Positions 28,907 to 37,953 are shown, counted from the stretch's first letter. The stretch: 64,000 nt of DNA from G965204755 sp965243415 (GCA_965243415.1 OZ251549.1:2108001-2172000), one strand, 5' to 3'. Made by a program: numbers and translations. The notes: generated by a model not told the origin, from the sequence alone.

Positions 28907-29560
28907 CTATTCGCCGGCCGGCGGGTCGGCGCGCTCCCTGACCGACATCTCCACCACATAGTCGGTGACGGGAATCGGCCCCCGGCGACCCGCCGGCTCC
29001 ACCCGGTGGGTGCGGATCTCGAAGGCGCCGTGGGTGCCCACGGATTCGCCGCTCTCCGGGACCCGGAGGCGGAGCGAGCCCAGGTTGTCGCGGGTCTCGA
29101 GATCGAGGTCGAGGTCCAGGAATCCGGGGCTGTCGCAGGTCTCGGCCGGCGGACAGCGGGTGTCGAGGCCGACGGAACTCAGACTGACGAAGAGGTAGTT
29201 CGTCGAGCCGACGACCAGGCCGAGGTCGCCGGCGCGGAGGGGGAACGAGGCCCCGGCGGCCGCCCGGAAATCGGGGGTCGGCAGCGTGGCGGTGGTGGAG
29301 GTGTTGCAGCCCCCGGCGGCCAGGCCGGCGAGGAGCCCGGCGGCGGCGAACCCCCGGACGATCCTTCCGTAGCCTGACTGGCCGGAGCCCGACCGGCCCG
29401 AGCCTGACTGGCCGGAGCCCGACCGGCCCGAGCCTGACTGGCCGGAGCCCGACCGGCCCGAGCCTGACTGGCCGGAGCCCGACCGGCCCGAGACCGGCGG
29501 GCGCGGCGCGCGGCGCCTCTTTCCGCGGTCCCCGGGCGCGGGCGAACGGCGCACGACCAT
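28907..29560 (-). CDS. Lipoprotein-like protein with repeat-encoded Gly/Ser N-terminal region
   Basis: Product of 217 aa from the ATG at 29560; an in-frame ATG three codons upstream (29569) overlaps the TAGAAT box and is less likely. The first 28 residues are basic, then comes a Gly/Ser/Arg/Gln tract encoded by four exact 30-base repeats, then a hydrophobic stretch (FAAAGLLAGLAAGGC) with a lipobox-like end, then about 130 residues of beta-rich sequence ending in YVVEMSVRERADPPAGE. A signal peptide so far from the N-terminus is unusual. No start codon occurs between the repeats and the hydrophobic stretch, so the tract seems to be translated. Function unknown. Confidence 0.6.
   Translation of the reverse strand: MVVRRSPAPGDRGKRRRAPRPPVSGRSGSGQSGSGRSGSGQSGSGRSGSGQSGSGRSGSGQSGYGRIVRGFAAAGLLAGLAAGGCNTSTTATLPTPDFRAAAGASFPLRAGDLGLVVGSTNYLFVSLSSVGLDTRCPPAETCDSPGFLDLDLDLETRDNLGSLRLRVPESGESVGTHGAFEIRTHRVEPAGRRGPIPVTDYVVEMSVRERADPPAGE
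29371..29490 (-). repeat. Four perfect 30-base direct repeats (eight degenerate 15-base units)
   Basis: Identical copies at 29371-29400, 29401-29430, 29431-29460 and 29461-29490. Each 30-base unit is itself two related 15-base halves, AGCCTGACTGGCCGG and AGCCCGACCGGCCCG (plus strand). Read on the minus strand they encode GSGQSGSGRS in frame, so copy-number change would keep the lipoprotein frame. No spacers, so this is not a CRISPR array. Confidence 0.95.
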
Positions 29561-29567
29561 CGGCGTC

Positions 29568-29573
29568 ATTCTA
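29568..29573 (-). promoter_or_regulatory. TAGAAT -10 box, leaderless-type start of the repeat lipoprotein gene
   Basis: TAGAAT on the minus strand ends seven bases before the ATG at 29560, the same geometry as the TACAAT box before acs. Transcription would begin at the start codon. Confidence 0.5.
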
Positions 29574-30011
29574 GGCGGGCGCCCGCCTCCGGCCCGGTCG
29601 ATGCCCGGCGCCGCCGCTCTTTCCGGTCTTCCCCCCGGATCGTCCCCCCGAGGGGTGCGAGGGTCGCGGAATCGGGACGACTCCGATCCACGAACGGGCG
29701 ACTCGGAGGCCAGCGGTCCTGAACGGGCCGGTGCCCGGTGGGCCTCCGCCCGGGCGAACCCGGCGACCCCCGAGTGGCGCTCCTGCTTCAGACTTCGGAA
29801 GAAGCGGGCTACGGCCGGCGAGAGCCGCACCGGGTCACCGGCGCCATCCGGGAGGAAGCGCGCCGCCGACCCCGCTGCGGCGGTCTCGACGGCGGGCGTT
29901 TCCGCTCCCCGGGGGAGGAGGGGCGGCACTTCCCCGTCGGCCGTCGGGTTCCGGCAGCCGAGCACCACCGGTACCGGTTCCTCGGCGGCGCGGGGGCAGC
30001 CGGGCTGCGGA
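29574..30011. other. 438-base intergenic region with no supported gene
   Basis: Lies between the repeat lipoprotein gene and the AIR-synthase-like gene (both minus). Frames are open on both strands but show no family resemblance or ribosome sites. No terminator, tRNA or strong repeat was found. It may hold the 3' untranslated region of the upstream gene. Confidence 0.4.
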
Positions 30012-31163
30012 TCAGGGGTCGTCGGCGCGGTCCGGAGGTTCGCCGGGCTCCGGGGCCGAGGGGCGTTCCTCTTCCAGGCGCGCCAGTTCGTCCCGCTCGA
30101 AGACCGGGAGGTCGCGCGCCGCCGACCCGCGCCGCAGCCGCAGCCCCTCCGACCGGCGGGTGAAGCGGCCGATCACGAAGCCCGGCCGGCCGGCGGCTTC
30201 CAGCTGCTCGAGCAGTCCGGAGACCCCGGGTTCCGCGCAGGCGATGAGCAGCGCCCCGGAACCGATGGCGCCCAGCAGGTCGAGCCCGAAGTGCCGGAGG
30301 AGGCGCTTCGACTCGTAGAACCGCGGGATCTCGGTCTCGGCGACGGTCAGGCCCAGGTCGGCGAGATCCGCCATCTCCCGGAGCGCGGTGGCGACGCCGC
30401 CCTCGGTGACATCGTGCATCGCGTGGACTTCGGGAACCCCGGCGGCCACCCGCGCTTCCGGGACCACGCTCAGGCCCGGGTCCTCGGTGAACCGGACGCA
30501 GCGCGTCAGGAACTCCGGGCCGAACTCCCGGGTCACCTCGCCGGCGCGCGCGGCGGCCACCACCGCGGTCGCCTCGATGGCGATGCCCTTGGTGATGACC
30601 AGCAGGTCGCCCACCCGGGCGCCCCCGCTGGGTTTGACCCGCCCGGCGGCGGCGACGCCGACCATCGTCCCGGCCACCACGATGCGGGAGACCGCCGGGG
30701 TGATCTCGGTGTGGCCGCCGGCGGCGACCGCTCCCACTTCCCGGCAGGCGGCGGCGACCTCGGTGGCCAGGGCCCGCAGTTGCGCTTCGTCGGTTCCCGG
30801 CGGGGCGAGGAGCGAGGACAGGAACCACCGGGGCTCGCCGCCGGTCGCCGCCACATCGTTCGCGTTCACGATCACCGCGTGGCGCCCCGGTGCGGCGGTG
30901 GGGAAGGTGATCGGGTCCGCCGCCATGACGATCCGCTCCGCCTTCCCCGGGTCGGCGACGGCGGCGTCCTCCCCGGTGGCCGGCCCCAGTTCGAGCCCGG
31001 CGCGGGCCGCCTCGGGGCCCGGCAATCGCGCCAGCCGTTCCAGGACGGCGTCGAGCACCCGCGGCGGCGCCTTCCCTTCGGGGAGTTCCCCGGAGCCGTT
31101 CCCCGAGCCGTTTCCGGAACCGTTCCCGGGACGTTTCCCGGAACCATTCGCCGCCGCCGCCAT
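30012..31163 (-). CDS. AIR-synthase-like protein (ThiL/HypE/PurM superfamily)
   Basis: Product of 383 aa from the ATG at 31163. After a Gly/Asn/Ser low-complexity start (residues 6-25), the conserved core begins: GPATGEDAAVADPG is the acidic nucleotide/metal-binding strand, HAVIVNANDVAATGGEPRWF corresponds to the xxNxNDxxAxGxxP region, AAGGHTEITPAV and GDLLVITKGIAIEATAVVA follow, and HAMHDVTEGGVATALREMAD is the family C-terminal motif. Members act on phosphorylated or carbamoylated intermediates using ATP; this subgroup (generic AIR synthase-related) has no assigned reaction. The start is supported by a TATCCT box six bases upstream. It is divergent from trkA. Confidence 0.8.
   Translation of the reverse strand: MAAAANGSGKRPGNGSGNGSGNGSGELPEGKAPPRVLDAVLERLARLPGPEAARAGLELGPATGEDAAVADPGKAERIVMAADPITFPTAAPGRHAVIVNANDVAATGGEPRWFLSSLLAPPGTDEAQLRALATEVAAACREVGAVAAGGHTEITPAVSRIVVAGTMVGVAAAGRVKPSGGARVGDLLVITKGIAIEATAVVAAARAGEVTREFGPEFLTRCVRFTEDPGLSVVPEARVAAGVPEVHAMHDVTEGGVATALREMADLADLGLTVAETEIPRFYESKRLLRHFGLDLLGAIGSGALLIACAEPGVSGLLEQLEAAGRPGFVIGRFTRRSEGLRLRRGSAARDLPVFERDELARLEEERPSAPEPGEPPDRADDP
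31089..31148 (-). repeat. 12-base NGSG-encoding repeats in the AIR-synthase-like gene
   Basis: Residues 6-25 read NGSG, KRPG, NGSG, NGSG, NGSG from degenerate 12-base units. This gives a flexible N-terminal tail not found in typical family members and could change length by slippage. Confidence 0.8.
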
Positions 31164-31169
31164 CGCCGC

Positions 31170-31175
31170 AGGATA
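31170..31175 (-). promoter_or_regulatory. TATCCT -10 box of the AIR-synthase-like gene
   Basis: Minus-strand TATCCT ends six bases before the ATG at 31163, implying a leaderless or nearly leaderless transcript. Confidence 0.45.
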
Positions 31176-31311
31176 GCGAGCCCCGGCGCCGCCGCCCGGT
31201 CCGCCCGCCCCCCGGGGATCGGGTCGGCAGCGCCGCTCCCCACCGGCGAGCCGGGCGCCGACCGCCCCGCCGGGAGTCCCCCGCGACTGGTAGCCTCCCG
31301 CGCTCCGAGCC

Positions 31312-32679
31312 ATGCGCCTCGTTGTTCTCGGCGCCGGCCAGATGGGGGAGCACCTCCTCAGGGAACTCATCCGGCTGCCCCACGACCACGACATCATCCT
31401 GGTCGAGAAGGACGCCCACAGCGAGTACCTGCTGCACCGTTTCGACATCGGCTTCTTCCAGGGGGACGCCCGGATCCCCTCGGTGCTGACCGAGCACTGC
31501 GCCGGCGCCGATGTGCTGTTCGCGCTCACGAACGACGACGCGACGAACCTGATCGCCGGCCTGACCGCGACCGACCCCGCCATCGGCGTCCGCCGCGCGA
31601 TCGTGCGGCTGAGCGACGCCCGCCACCGGGAGAACCCGCTGCTCCTCGACGAGGACCGCGGCAGCCGCATCGAGACCATCCTGCCGGAGGAGCGGGTGGC
31701 GGAGGAGATCCTCGGCATCATCCGCTTCCCGGGCGCCCGCTCGGTTCGGGCCTTCGGCGGCGGCGACCTGCTCCTCCTGCGCGCCAAGCCCGAGGACGAG
31801 GAGGTGTTCGACCGCCCCCTGGCGGGGATCCACAGCGCTCCCCGCGGCTGGATCCTCACCGGCATCCTCCGCAGCCGGAAAGCGAACCGACTCGAGATCC
31901 CGCGCGGCCAGAGTTGCGTCCGCGCCGGGGACGAGGTCTTCGCCGTGGGCCCGGCCTCCACCGCGCCGGCCTTCCTGAAGGTCCTCGGCCTCCACCGCCC
32001 GCCGGCGGAACGGGTGGTGATCGCCGGGTTGGGGCAGGTCGGCCAGCGGCTCTGCGGCCTCCTGATGGACGCCGGGGTCGAGGTCACCACGATCAAGCGA
32101 CCGTCGAACCCGGCGGTCTCCACCGCTTCGGTGACCATCCTGGGCGATGCCACCGACGAATACATCCTGCAGGAGGCGATGGTCGAAGACGCCGACTTCT
32201 TCGTCGCCGCCACCGACGCCGACGAGGTGAACTTCATGTCCGCGCACCTCGCCAAGCAGTTGGGCGCCCGCCGCACCATCGCCCTCCACAACCGCAGCGA
32301 CTTCCGCGAGGTGATGCGCTCCGTCGGCGTGGACCACCCGATCGCCCCCGGACTCATCACCGCCGGCGCCCTCCTCCGCCCGCTGCACTCCCGGGCCACG
32401 GTCCGCCTGGACTGGGTGGAAGGCGGCGGCGAACTGGTCGAGATCGAAGTCGCCGACGGCAGCCCGGCGACCGCGAAGGCGCTCCGCGACCTCCGTGTTC
32501 CCCACAGCGCGATCGTCGGCGAGGTGGTCCGGGAGGGCACCGGCGCTTTCGTGCCGAACGGGGACACCCGGTTCCTCCCCGGCGACCGGGTCGCGGTGTT
32601 CCTGGAACAGGCCGCCGACGGGAAGACGGACGAGCCGCTGTGCGACCTGGAGCAGATCTTCGGCCAGCGGCGCCACTGA
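31312..32679 (+). CDS. trkA: Trk potassium uptake regulator TrkA
   Basis: Product of 455 aa. Two RCK (TrkA-N plus TrkA-C) halves are visible: the first nucleotide-binding motif GAGQMGEHLL at residue 7, the second GLGQVGQRLC near residue 240. Acidic strand ends IILVEKDAH and DFFVAATDADEVN bind the NAD(H) ribose. TrkA is a peripheral cytoplasmic subunit that gates the TrkH channel in response to nucleotides. trkH follows after 174 bases on the same strand. A TAGCCT box at 31291-31296 may be the promoter -10. The protein matches the normal length and shows no disrupted motif. Confidence 0.94.
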   Translation: MRLVVLGAGQMGEHLLRELIRLPHDHDIILVEKDAHSEYLLHRFDIGFFQGDARIPSVLTEHCAGADVLFALTNDDATNLIAGLTATDPAIGVRRAIVRLSDARHRENPLLLDEDRGSRIETILPEERVAEEILGIIRFPGARSVRAFGGGDLLLLRAKPEDEEVFDRPLAGIHSAPRGWILTGILRSRKANRLEIPRGQSCVRAGDEVFAVGPASTAPAFLKVLGLHRPPAERVVIAGLGQVGQRLCGLLMDAGVEVTTIKRPSNPAVSTASVTILGDATDEYILQEAMVEDADFFVAATDADEVNFMSAHLAKQLGARRTIALHNRSDFREVMRSVGVDHPIAPGLITAGALLRPLHSRATVRLDWVEGGGELVEIEVADGSPATAKALRDLRVPHSAIVGEVVREGTGAFVPNGDTRFLPGDRVAVFLEQAADGKTDEPLCDLEQIFGQRRH

Positions 32680-32853
32680 GCGGGTGGCGTCCGCGGCCCG
32701 GCCCCCGCCGCCGGCAGCAGCCAGCGGAATGCCGCCGGTGGTCCCTGTCGGAACGCCGCCGACCGCAGCGCCCCGCCGAGCCGATCGGCGCCCGCTCCGC
32801 GCGCCCCGGCCGGATTCGCGCCGCTCCCGGGAACTGACGGGCGGCCGGGCCCC

Positions 32854-34395
32854 GTGAAGCGCATCGAGACCCTGGCCCTCCTCGGCCGCCTCGCCGCCGC
32901 TCTCGGCGCGGCCATGCTGATCCCCACCGCGCTGGCGTTGGCCCTGGGAGAGTCCGCCTGGCTGTCCTTCGCGGTGCCGGCGGCGCTGGGCCTCCTCTGC
33001 GGCGCCCTGGCCCGCCGGACGCCGCTCGAGGCGGTGGACCGGGCCGGCTCCCGCGGCGGCCCCCGCGTCTATTCGTTCGTGGTGCTCGCCTGGGTACTCT
33101 CGGTGTCCTTCGCCGCGCTCCCCTACCTGGCCTTCTTCGGCCCCGGGTTCGTGGTGAACGCCCTGTTCGAGTCCGCCTCGGGCCTCTCCACCACCGGCGC
33201 CACCATCTTCTCCGAGGTGGAGTCGCTGCCCCGCTCGCTGCTCCTCTGGCGGGCGCTCACCCAGTGGCTCGGCGGTCTGGGGATCGTCATCCTGTTCGTC
33301 TGGGTGCTCGGCCGCCGCCAGTGGGGCGTGGATGTCCTCTCGGCGGAGGCCCCGGGGCCCACCGCCGAGAAGACCGAGCCGCGGATCGCGGAGACCGCCC
33401 GGGACACGGTTCTCGTGGGCGCCGCGCTCACCGCGGTGCTGGCCGGGGTGCTCGTCGCGCTGGACATGCCGCTCTTCGACGCCGTCTGCCATTCCCTCAC
33501 CACCCTGGCGACCGGCGGCTTCTCCACCCGGAACGCCAGCCTGGCGGCGTTCGATCCGGCGATCCAGTGGACGGTCACCGTCTTCATGCTGCTCGGCGGC
33601 GTCCGCTTCGCCATCCACATCTACGGGGTAAAGCGGATCGCCCGGCGTCTCGCCGGCCTCTGGGGATGGCTCCGGGGCGCCCGCGGCCGCCGGATCTCCG
33701 CTCCCCCGCTCGCCACCTACTTCGGCGACCCGGAACTGCGGCTCTATGTCGGCGTCACGCTCCTGGCCACCGGGGTGTTCTTCGCGGGCCGCCTGCTGGC
33801 CGGGGAGCAGACCGCGGAAGGCCTCCGCCACGCGGCTTTCCAGGCGGTGGCGATCATCACCACTTCCGGGTTCGCCACCGACGACTTCAACGCCTGGTCC
33901 GACTTCTCCCGGGTGTTCCTGCTGCTGCTCATGTTCTGCGGGGGCTGCGTGGGCTCCACTGCCGGCTCGATCAAGATCCTCCGCTGGGTCATCCTGCTGC
34001 GCAAGGCGCCGCTCGCGGTCCGCGCGGTGACCCAGCCGCACACCGAGATGCGGGTCCGGGTGGGGCCGCGCCCGATCCCGGCGTCGCTGAGCGGCACCAT
34101 CGGGGAGTTCGTGCTGTTCTTCGTGGGATTGGCCCTCGCCGGGACGCTGGCGCTCATCGCCCTGGGGATCGACCCGCTGACCGCGCTCAGCGCCTCGGCG
34201 GCGAGCGTCACCAATGTGGGGCCCGGTCTCGGAGCGGTGGGGCCGACTTCGAGTTATGTCGGGCTGCCGGCCGCCGCGAAACTCCTGCTGTCGGCGCTCA
34301 TGATCGTGGGCCGGCTGGAAGTGGTCACCGTGGCGGTGCTCCTGGTGGCCCCGTTGCGTTCGCTCCGCTTCCGCCTGCGGTCGCTCGTCGGGTAG
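32854..34395 (+). CDS. trkH: Trk/Ktr potassium channel subunit TrkH
   Basis: Product of 513 aa starting at a GTG. The four pore loops are recognisable: GLSTTGATIF, LATGGFSTRN, TTSGFATDDF and NVGPGLGAVGP, with the intramembrane GCVGSTAGSIKI loop before the last. About ten hydrophobic segments span the membrane. TrkH conducts potassium into the cell together with TrkA, encoded just upstream. No ribosome site stands out before the GTG; an alternative start was not seen closer to trkA. Confidence 0.93.
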   Translation: MKRIETLALLGRLAAALGAAMLIPTALALALGESAWLSFAVPAALGLLCGALARRTPLEAVDRAGSRGGPRVYSFVVLAWVLSVSFAALPYLAFFGPGFVVNALFESASGLSTTGATIFSEVESLPRSLLLWRALTQWLGGLGIVILFVWVLGRRQWGVDVLSAEAPGPTAEKTEPRIAETARDTVLVGAALTAVLAGVLVALDMPLFDAVCHSLTTLATGGFSTRNASLAAFDPAIQWTVTVFMLLGGVRFAIHIYGVKRIARRLAGLWGWLRGARGRRISAPPLATYFGDPELRLYVGVTLLATGVFFAGRLLAGEQTAEGLRHAAFQAVAIITTSGFATDDFNAWSDFSRVFLLLLMFCGGCVGSTAGSIKILRWVILLRKAPLAVRAVTQPHTEMRVRVGPRPIPASLSGTIGEFVLFFVGLALAGTLALIALGIDPLTALSASAASVTNVGPGLGAVGPTSSYVGLPAAAKLLLSALMIVGRLEVVTVAVLLVAPLRSLRFRLRSLVG

Positions 34396-34425
34396 TTCCC
34401 CGGTTCCGGCCCGGCGCCGCGCCCC

Positions 34426-34431
34426 TACAAT
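34426..34431 (+). promoter_or_regulatory. TACAAT -10 box of acs, leaderless geometry
   Basis: TACAAT is followed by seven bases and then the GTG start at 34439. This is the clearest leaderless-type promoter in the window; no ribosome-binding site is present or needed. Confidence 0.6.
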
Positions 34432-34438
34432 CCGCGCC

Positions 34439-36406
34439 GTGGCGAGCGACGACCGGAAGCCTCCGTCCGCCGCCGAGATCGAAGTCCTCCTGGACGAGCG
34501 GCGTTCCTATCCGCCGCCGCCGGCGTTCCGCGAGAGCGCCCGGGTCCGCGACGAGGCGATCTACGAGGAAGCGGCGCGCGACCCCGAAACTTTCTGGGAG
34601 TCACAGGCGGAGCAGTTGGAATGGAGCCGCCGCTGGGACCGGGTCCTCGACTGGAAGCCGCCCTTCGCCCGCTGGTTCGTCGGCGGCCGGCTGAACGCCA
34701 GCGTCAACTGTCTCGACCGGCACCTCGCCGCCGGCCGCGGCGACCGGCCGGCCTTCCACTGGGAGGGCGAGCCGGGCGAGCGGAAGACCCTCACCTACGC
34801 CGATCTCCACCGGGAGGTCTGCCGCTTCGCGAACGCGCTGCGCGGACTCGGGGTCGGGAAGGGCGACCGGGTGGCCCTCTACCTCCCGATGATTCCGGAA
34901 CTCCCGATCGCCATGCTCGCCTGCGCCCGCATCGGCGCTCCCCACAGCGTGGTCTTCGCCGGGTTCTCCGCCCAGTCCCTGCGCGACCGGATCAACGACG
35001 CGGAGGCCAAGGTGCTCGTCACCGCCGACGGCGGCTACCGCCGGGGCGGCGTGGTGCCCCTCAAGGCCATCAGCGACGAAGCGCTCGCGGACACCCCTTC
35101 CATCACCGCGGCGGTCGTCGTCCGCCGCACCGGCGAGCCGGTCGCCATGACCCCCGGCCGCGACCACGACTGGTCGGCCCTGGTGGCGGACGCCCCGGAC
35201 ACCGCCGAACCGGAAGAGATGGACGCCGAGGATCTCCTCTACATCCTCTATACCTCCGGCACCACCGGGAAACCCAAGGGGATCGTCCACACCACCGGCG
35301 GCTACCTGACCGGGGTCACCGCGACCGCGCGGGCGGTCTTCGACCTCCGCGACTCCGACATCTGGTGGGCGGCCGCGGACATCGGCTGGGTGACCGGCCA
35401 TTCCTACATCGTGTACGGCCCCCTCGCCCTCGGCGTCACCCAGGTGCTCTACGAAGGCGCCCCGGACTGGCCGGCCCGGGACCGCCTCTGGGAACTGGTG
35501 GAGCGGTACCGGGTCACCTGCTTCTACACCGCGCCCACCGCCATCCGCGCCTTCATGAAGTGGGGCGACCACCATCCCGCCGGGCGCGACCTCTCCTCGC
35601 TGCGCCTGCTCGGCACCGTCGGCGAGCCCATCAACCCGGAAGCCTGGGTCTGGTACCACCGGGAGATCGGCGGCGGCCGCTGTCCGGTGGTGGACACCTG
35701 GTGGCAGACCGAGACCGGGATGATCATGGCCTCGCCGCTCCCCGGCCTCACCGCGCTGAAACCGGGCTCGGCGACCCGCGCCTTCCCCGGGGTGGCGCTC
35801 GACATCCTCGACCGGGCCGGCGAACGGGTGGAGGTCGGCGGCGGCCTGCTCGCGATCACCGCTCCCTGGCCGGCGATGCTGCGCGGCATCTGGGGCGACG
35901 AACAGCGCTTCCGCGACACCTACTGGAGCCGCTGGCCGGGGATCTACTTCCCCGCCGACGGCGCCCGCCGGGACGAGGACGGTTACTTCTGGATCCTGGG
36001 GCGGGTGGACGATGTGCTCAATGTGTCCGGGCACCGGCTGGGCGCCGCCGAGATCGAGAGCGCCCTGGTGGAACACCCCGCCGTGGCCGAAGCCGCGGTC
36101 GTGGGCCGCCCCCACGAGATCAAGGGGGAGGGGATCGCCGCCTTCTGCGTCCTGCGCGAAGGATTCGCGGCGGATCCCGGCCTGGCGGCGGAGTTGAAGG
36201 CGCACGCCGCCGCCGCCATCGGGCCGATCGCCCGCCCCGACGACCTGATGTTCGCCGCCGATGTCCCGAAGACCCGTTCGGGAAAGATCATGCGGCGTCT
36301 GCTCCGCGACATCGCCGCCGGGAAAGCGATCGGCGACACGACGACGCTCGCCGACCCGGCGGTGGTGGCGCGGCTCAAGGAGGAATACGGCGATGACGGC
36401 GAGTGA
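34439..36406 (+). CDS. acs: Acetyl-CoA synthetase (AMP-forming)
   Basis: Product of 655 aa, the normal length. It activates acetate to acetyl-CoA through acetyl-AMP in the cytoplasm. YTSGTTGKPKGI is the ATP-binding loop, WWAAADIGWVTGHSYIVYGPLALG and VDTWWQTETGMIM are acetate-binding and adenylate motifs, and PKTRSGKIMRRLLR carries the catalytic lysine that is the site of regulatory acetylation in the family. The GTG start is supported by the TACAAT box seven bases upstream. It overlaps the leucyl aminopeptidase gene by 14 bases. Confidence 0.96.
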   Translation: MASDDRKPPSAAEIEVLLDERRSYPPPPAFRESARVRDEAIYEEAARDPETFWESQAEQLEWSRRWDRVLDWKPPFARWFVGGRLNASVNCLDRHLAAGRGDRPAFHWEGEPGERKTLTYADLHREVCRFANALRGLGVGKGDRVALYLPMIPELPIAMLACARIGAPHSVVFAGFSAQSLRDRINDAEAKVLVTADGGYRRGGVVPLKAISDEALADTPSITAAVVVRRTGEPVAMTPGRDHDWSALVADAPDTAEPEEMDAEDLLYILYTSGTTGKPKGIVHTTGGYLTGVTATARAVFDLRDSDIWWAAADIGWVTGHSYIVYGPLALGVTQVLYEGAPDWPARDRLWELVERYRVTCFYTAPTAIRAFMKWGDHHPAGRDLSSLRLLGTVGEPINPEAWVWYHREIGGGRCPVVDTWWQTETGMIMASPLPGLTALKPGSATRAFPGVALDILDRAGERVEVGGGLLAITAPWPAMLRGIWGDEQRFRDTYWSRWPGIYFPADGARRDEDGYFWILGRVDDVLNVSGHRLGAAEIESALVEHPAVAEAAVVGRPHEIKGEGIAAFCVLREGFAADPGLAAELKAHAAAAIGPIARPDDLMFAADVPKTRSGKIMRRLLRDIAAGKAIGDTTTLADPAVVARLKEEYGDDGE

Positions 36407-37904
36407 ACCGCTCCGGGTGGAGGTCGGGACCTCCGCCCCCGAGACCGGCGACCAACTGCGGGTCTTCCTGCTCGACGACGACCTCGACTTCGGCCTCCCC
36501 GGCCGGGAGTGGGCGCGGGCCTTCGTGGCGAACGCCCGCCGCCTCTACGGCGAGGCGGCGCTGAAACGGGAGGTCGCGCTCCACGGCGAGGAGGGGCGCC
36601 CGTCCGCCGCGGCCTACCACCTGCGCCTGGCCGCGGACTGGCCGAAGCACGACCGGGTGCGCATCCTGGCCGCCCGCGCCGCGCGCCGCGCCCGTGAGTT
36701 CGGCCACTCCGAAGTGGTCTTCGCGCTGCGCGGGGCCGACGGGCCGGGGCTCGTCGGCGCGGCGGTGGAAGGCGCCGGGCTCGGTCTCTACCGTTTCGAC
36801 CGCTACCGCAAGGATCCCGCCGACCCGGTGGTGCAGACGATCCGGATCGTGACCGCCGAGGAAGCGGTGGACGGGGCGCGGGCGGCCGCCCGGAGGGCCG
36901 GATCCCTCGCCGCCGAAACGAACCGCGCCCGCGACCTGATCAACGAACCCGGGGAAGCGGTGACCCCGGAAGCGCTCGCCGAGGAGGCCCGGACGATCGC
37001 GCGCGAGACCGGGCTCGAAGCAGAGGTCTGGGAGGAGGACGACCTCCGCGAAGCCGGCTATCCGGGGCTGATCTCGGTGGGGCAGGGCAGCCACCGCCCG
37101 CCGCGCCTCATCGTCCTCCGGCATCGGCCCCCGGGCGGCGGCGACAGCGGAGCGAAGAACGGCGGGAAGGGCGGGCGCCATCTGGCGCTGATCGGCAAGG
37201 GGATCACCTTCGACACCGGCGGCATCTCGCTGAAGCCGCCCTCCGGGATGTGGACGATGAAGGGGGACATGTCCGGGGCCGCCGCGGTGCTCCGGGCGAT
37301 GTCCGCGATCGCCCGCGCCCGGGTCCCGGCCACCGTCACCGGCATCGTGGCGACCGCCGAGAACTACCCGGGCCCCCACGCCACCCGGCCCGGGGACATC
37401 TTCGTCGCCCGCAACGGCAAGTCGGTCATGGTGGACAACACCGACGCCGAAGGGCGGCTGGTGCTCACCGACGCCCTCGCCCGCGCCGGTGAAGAGGGCG
37501 CGACCCACCTCGTGGACGCGGCGACGCTCACCGGCGCGGTGGTGCGGGCGCTCGGCGTCGGCGTCGCCGGCGTCCTGGGGAACGACCCGGAGTGGACCCG
37601 CGAAGTGATCGCCGCCGGCGAGCCCCACGGCGAGGTCTTCTGGGAGTTGCCGCTGGTGAAGGAATACCGGGAAGAACTCCGCTGCGACTCCGCCGACCTC
37701 AAGAACATCGGCGGCATCAACGCCGGGACGATCACCGCGGCGCTGTTCCTCGAGGAGTTCGTGCCCGCAGGGGCGAAGTGGGCCCACCTCGACATCGCCG
37801 GGCCCTTCCTGGTGGAGAAGCCCTGGAAGTACTACCCGAAGGGCGCCACCGGTTTCGGCGTCCGCACGCTCTTCGAGGTCGCTTCCCGCTTCGCCTCGGG
37901 CTGA
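36393..37904 (+). CDS. pepA: Leucyl aminopeptidase (M17)
   Basis: Product of 503 aa. The M17 metal and catalytic motifs are complete: GKGITFDTGGISLKP, MKGDMSGAA, and NTDAEGRLVLTDAL, with the C-terminal AGAKWAHLDIAG. It removes N-terminal residues from peptides as a cytoplasmic hexamer requiring two metal ions. The ATG at 36393 lies inside the 3' end of acs and is preceded nine bases upstream by AAGGAGG (36377-36383), so translation is separately initiated but transcription is shared. Upstream extension of the frame is an acs shadow. Convergent with ggt. Confidence 0.94.
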   Translation: MTASEPLRVEVGTSAPETGDQLRVFLLDDDLDFGLPGREWARAFVANARRLYGEAALKREVALHGEEGRPSAAAYHLRLAADWPKHDRVRILAARAARRAREFGHSEVVFALRGADGPGLVGAAVEGAGLGLYRFDRYRKDPADPVVQTIRIVTAEEAVDGARAAARRAGSLAAETNRARDLINEPGEAVTPEALAEEARTIARETGLEAEVWEEDDLREAGYPGLISVGQGSHRPPRLIVLRHRPPGGGDSGAKNGGKGGRHLALIGKGITFDTGGISLKPPSGMWTMKGDMSGAAAVLRAMSAIARARVPATVTGIVATAENYPGPHATRPGDIFVARNGKSVMVDNTDAEGRLVLTDALARAGEEGATHLVDAATLTGAVVRALGVGVAGVLGNDPEWTREVIAAGEPHGEVFWELPLVKEYREELRCDSADLKNIGGINAGTITAALFLEEFVPAGAKWAHLDIAGPFLVEKPWKYYPKGATGFGVRTLFEVASRFASG

Positions 37905-37953
37905 ACGGTCCCCCCGGACTTCCCGCCGGGATGGCGTCGTCGGGCGCCGCTCC

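Noticed and set aside
29371..29490. CRISPR-like direct repeats
   Set aside because: The four 30-base copies are contiguous with no spacers and are in frame within a coding sequence.
29925..29995. tRNA-like segment with a GGGTTCC stretch and a following ACCA
   Set aside because: The T-loop lacks the TTCRA pattern and no matching D-arm, anticodon arm or acceptor stem can be drawn.
29809..34041. A 1410-codon minus-strand open frame across trkA and trkH
   Set aside because: Shadow of the Trk genes; stops are rare at this G+C so long antisense frames are expected.
37905..37953. Terminator between pepA and ggt
   Set aside because: C/G runs are present but no stable stem followed by a T tract; this composition gives many such runs by chance.
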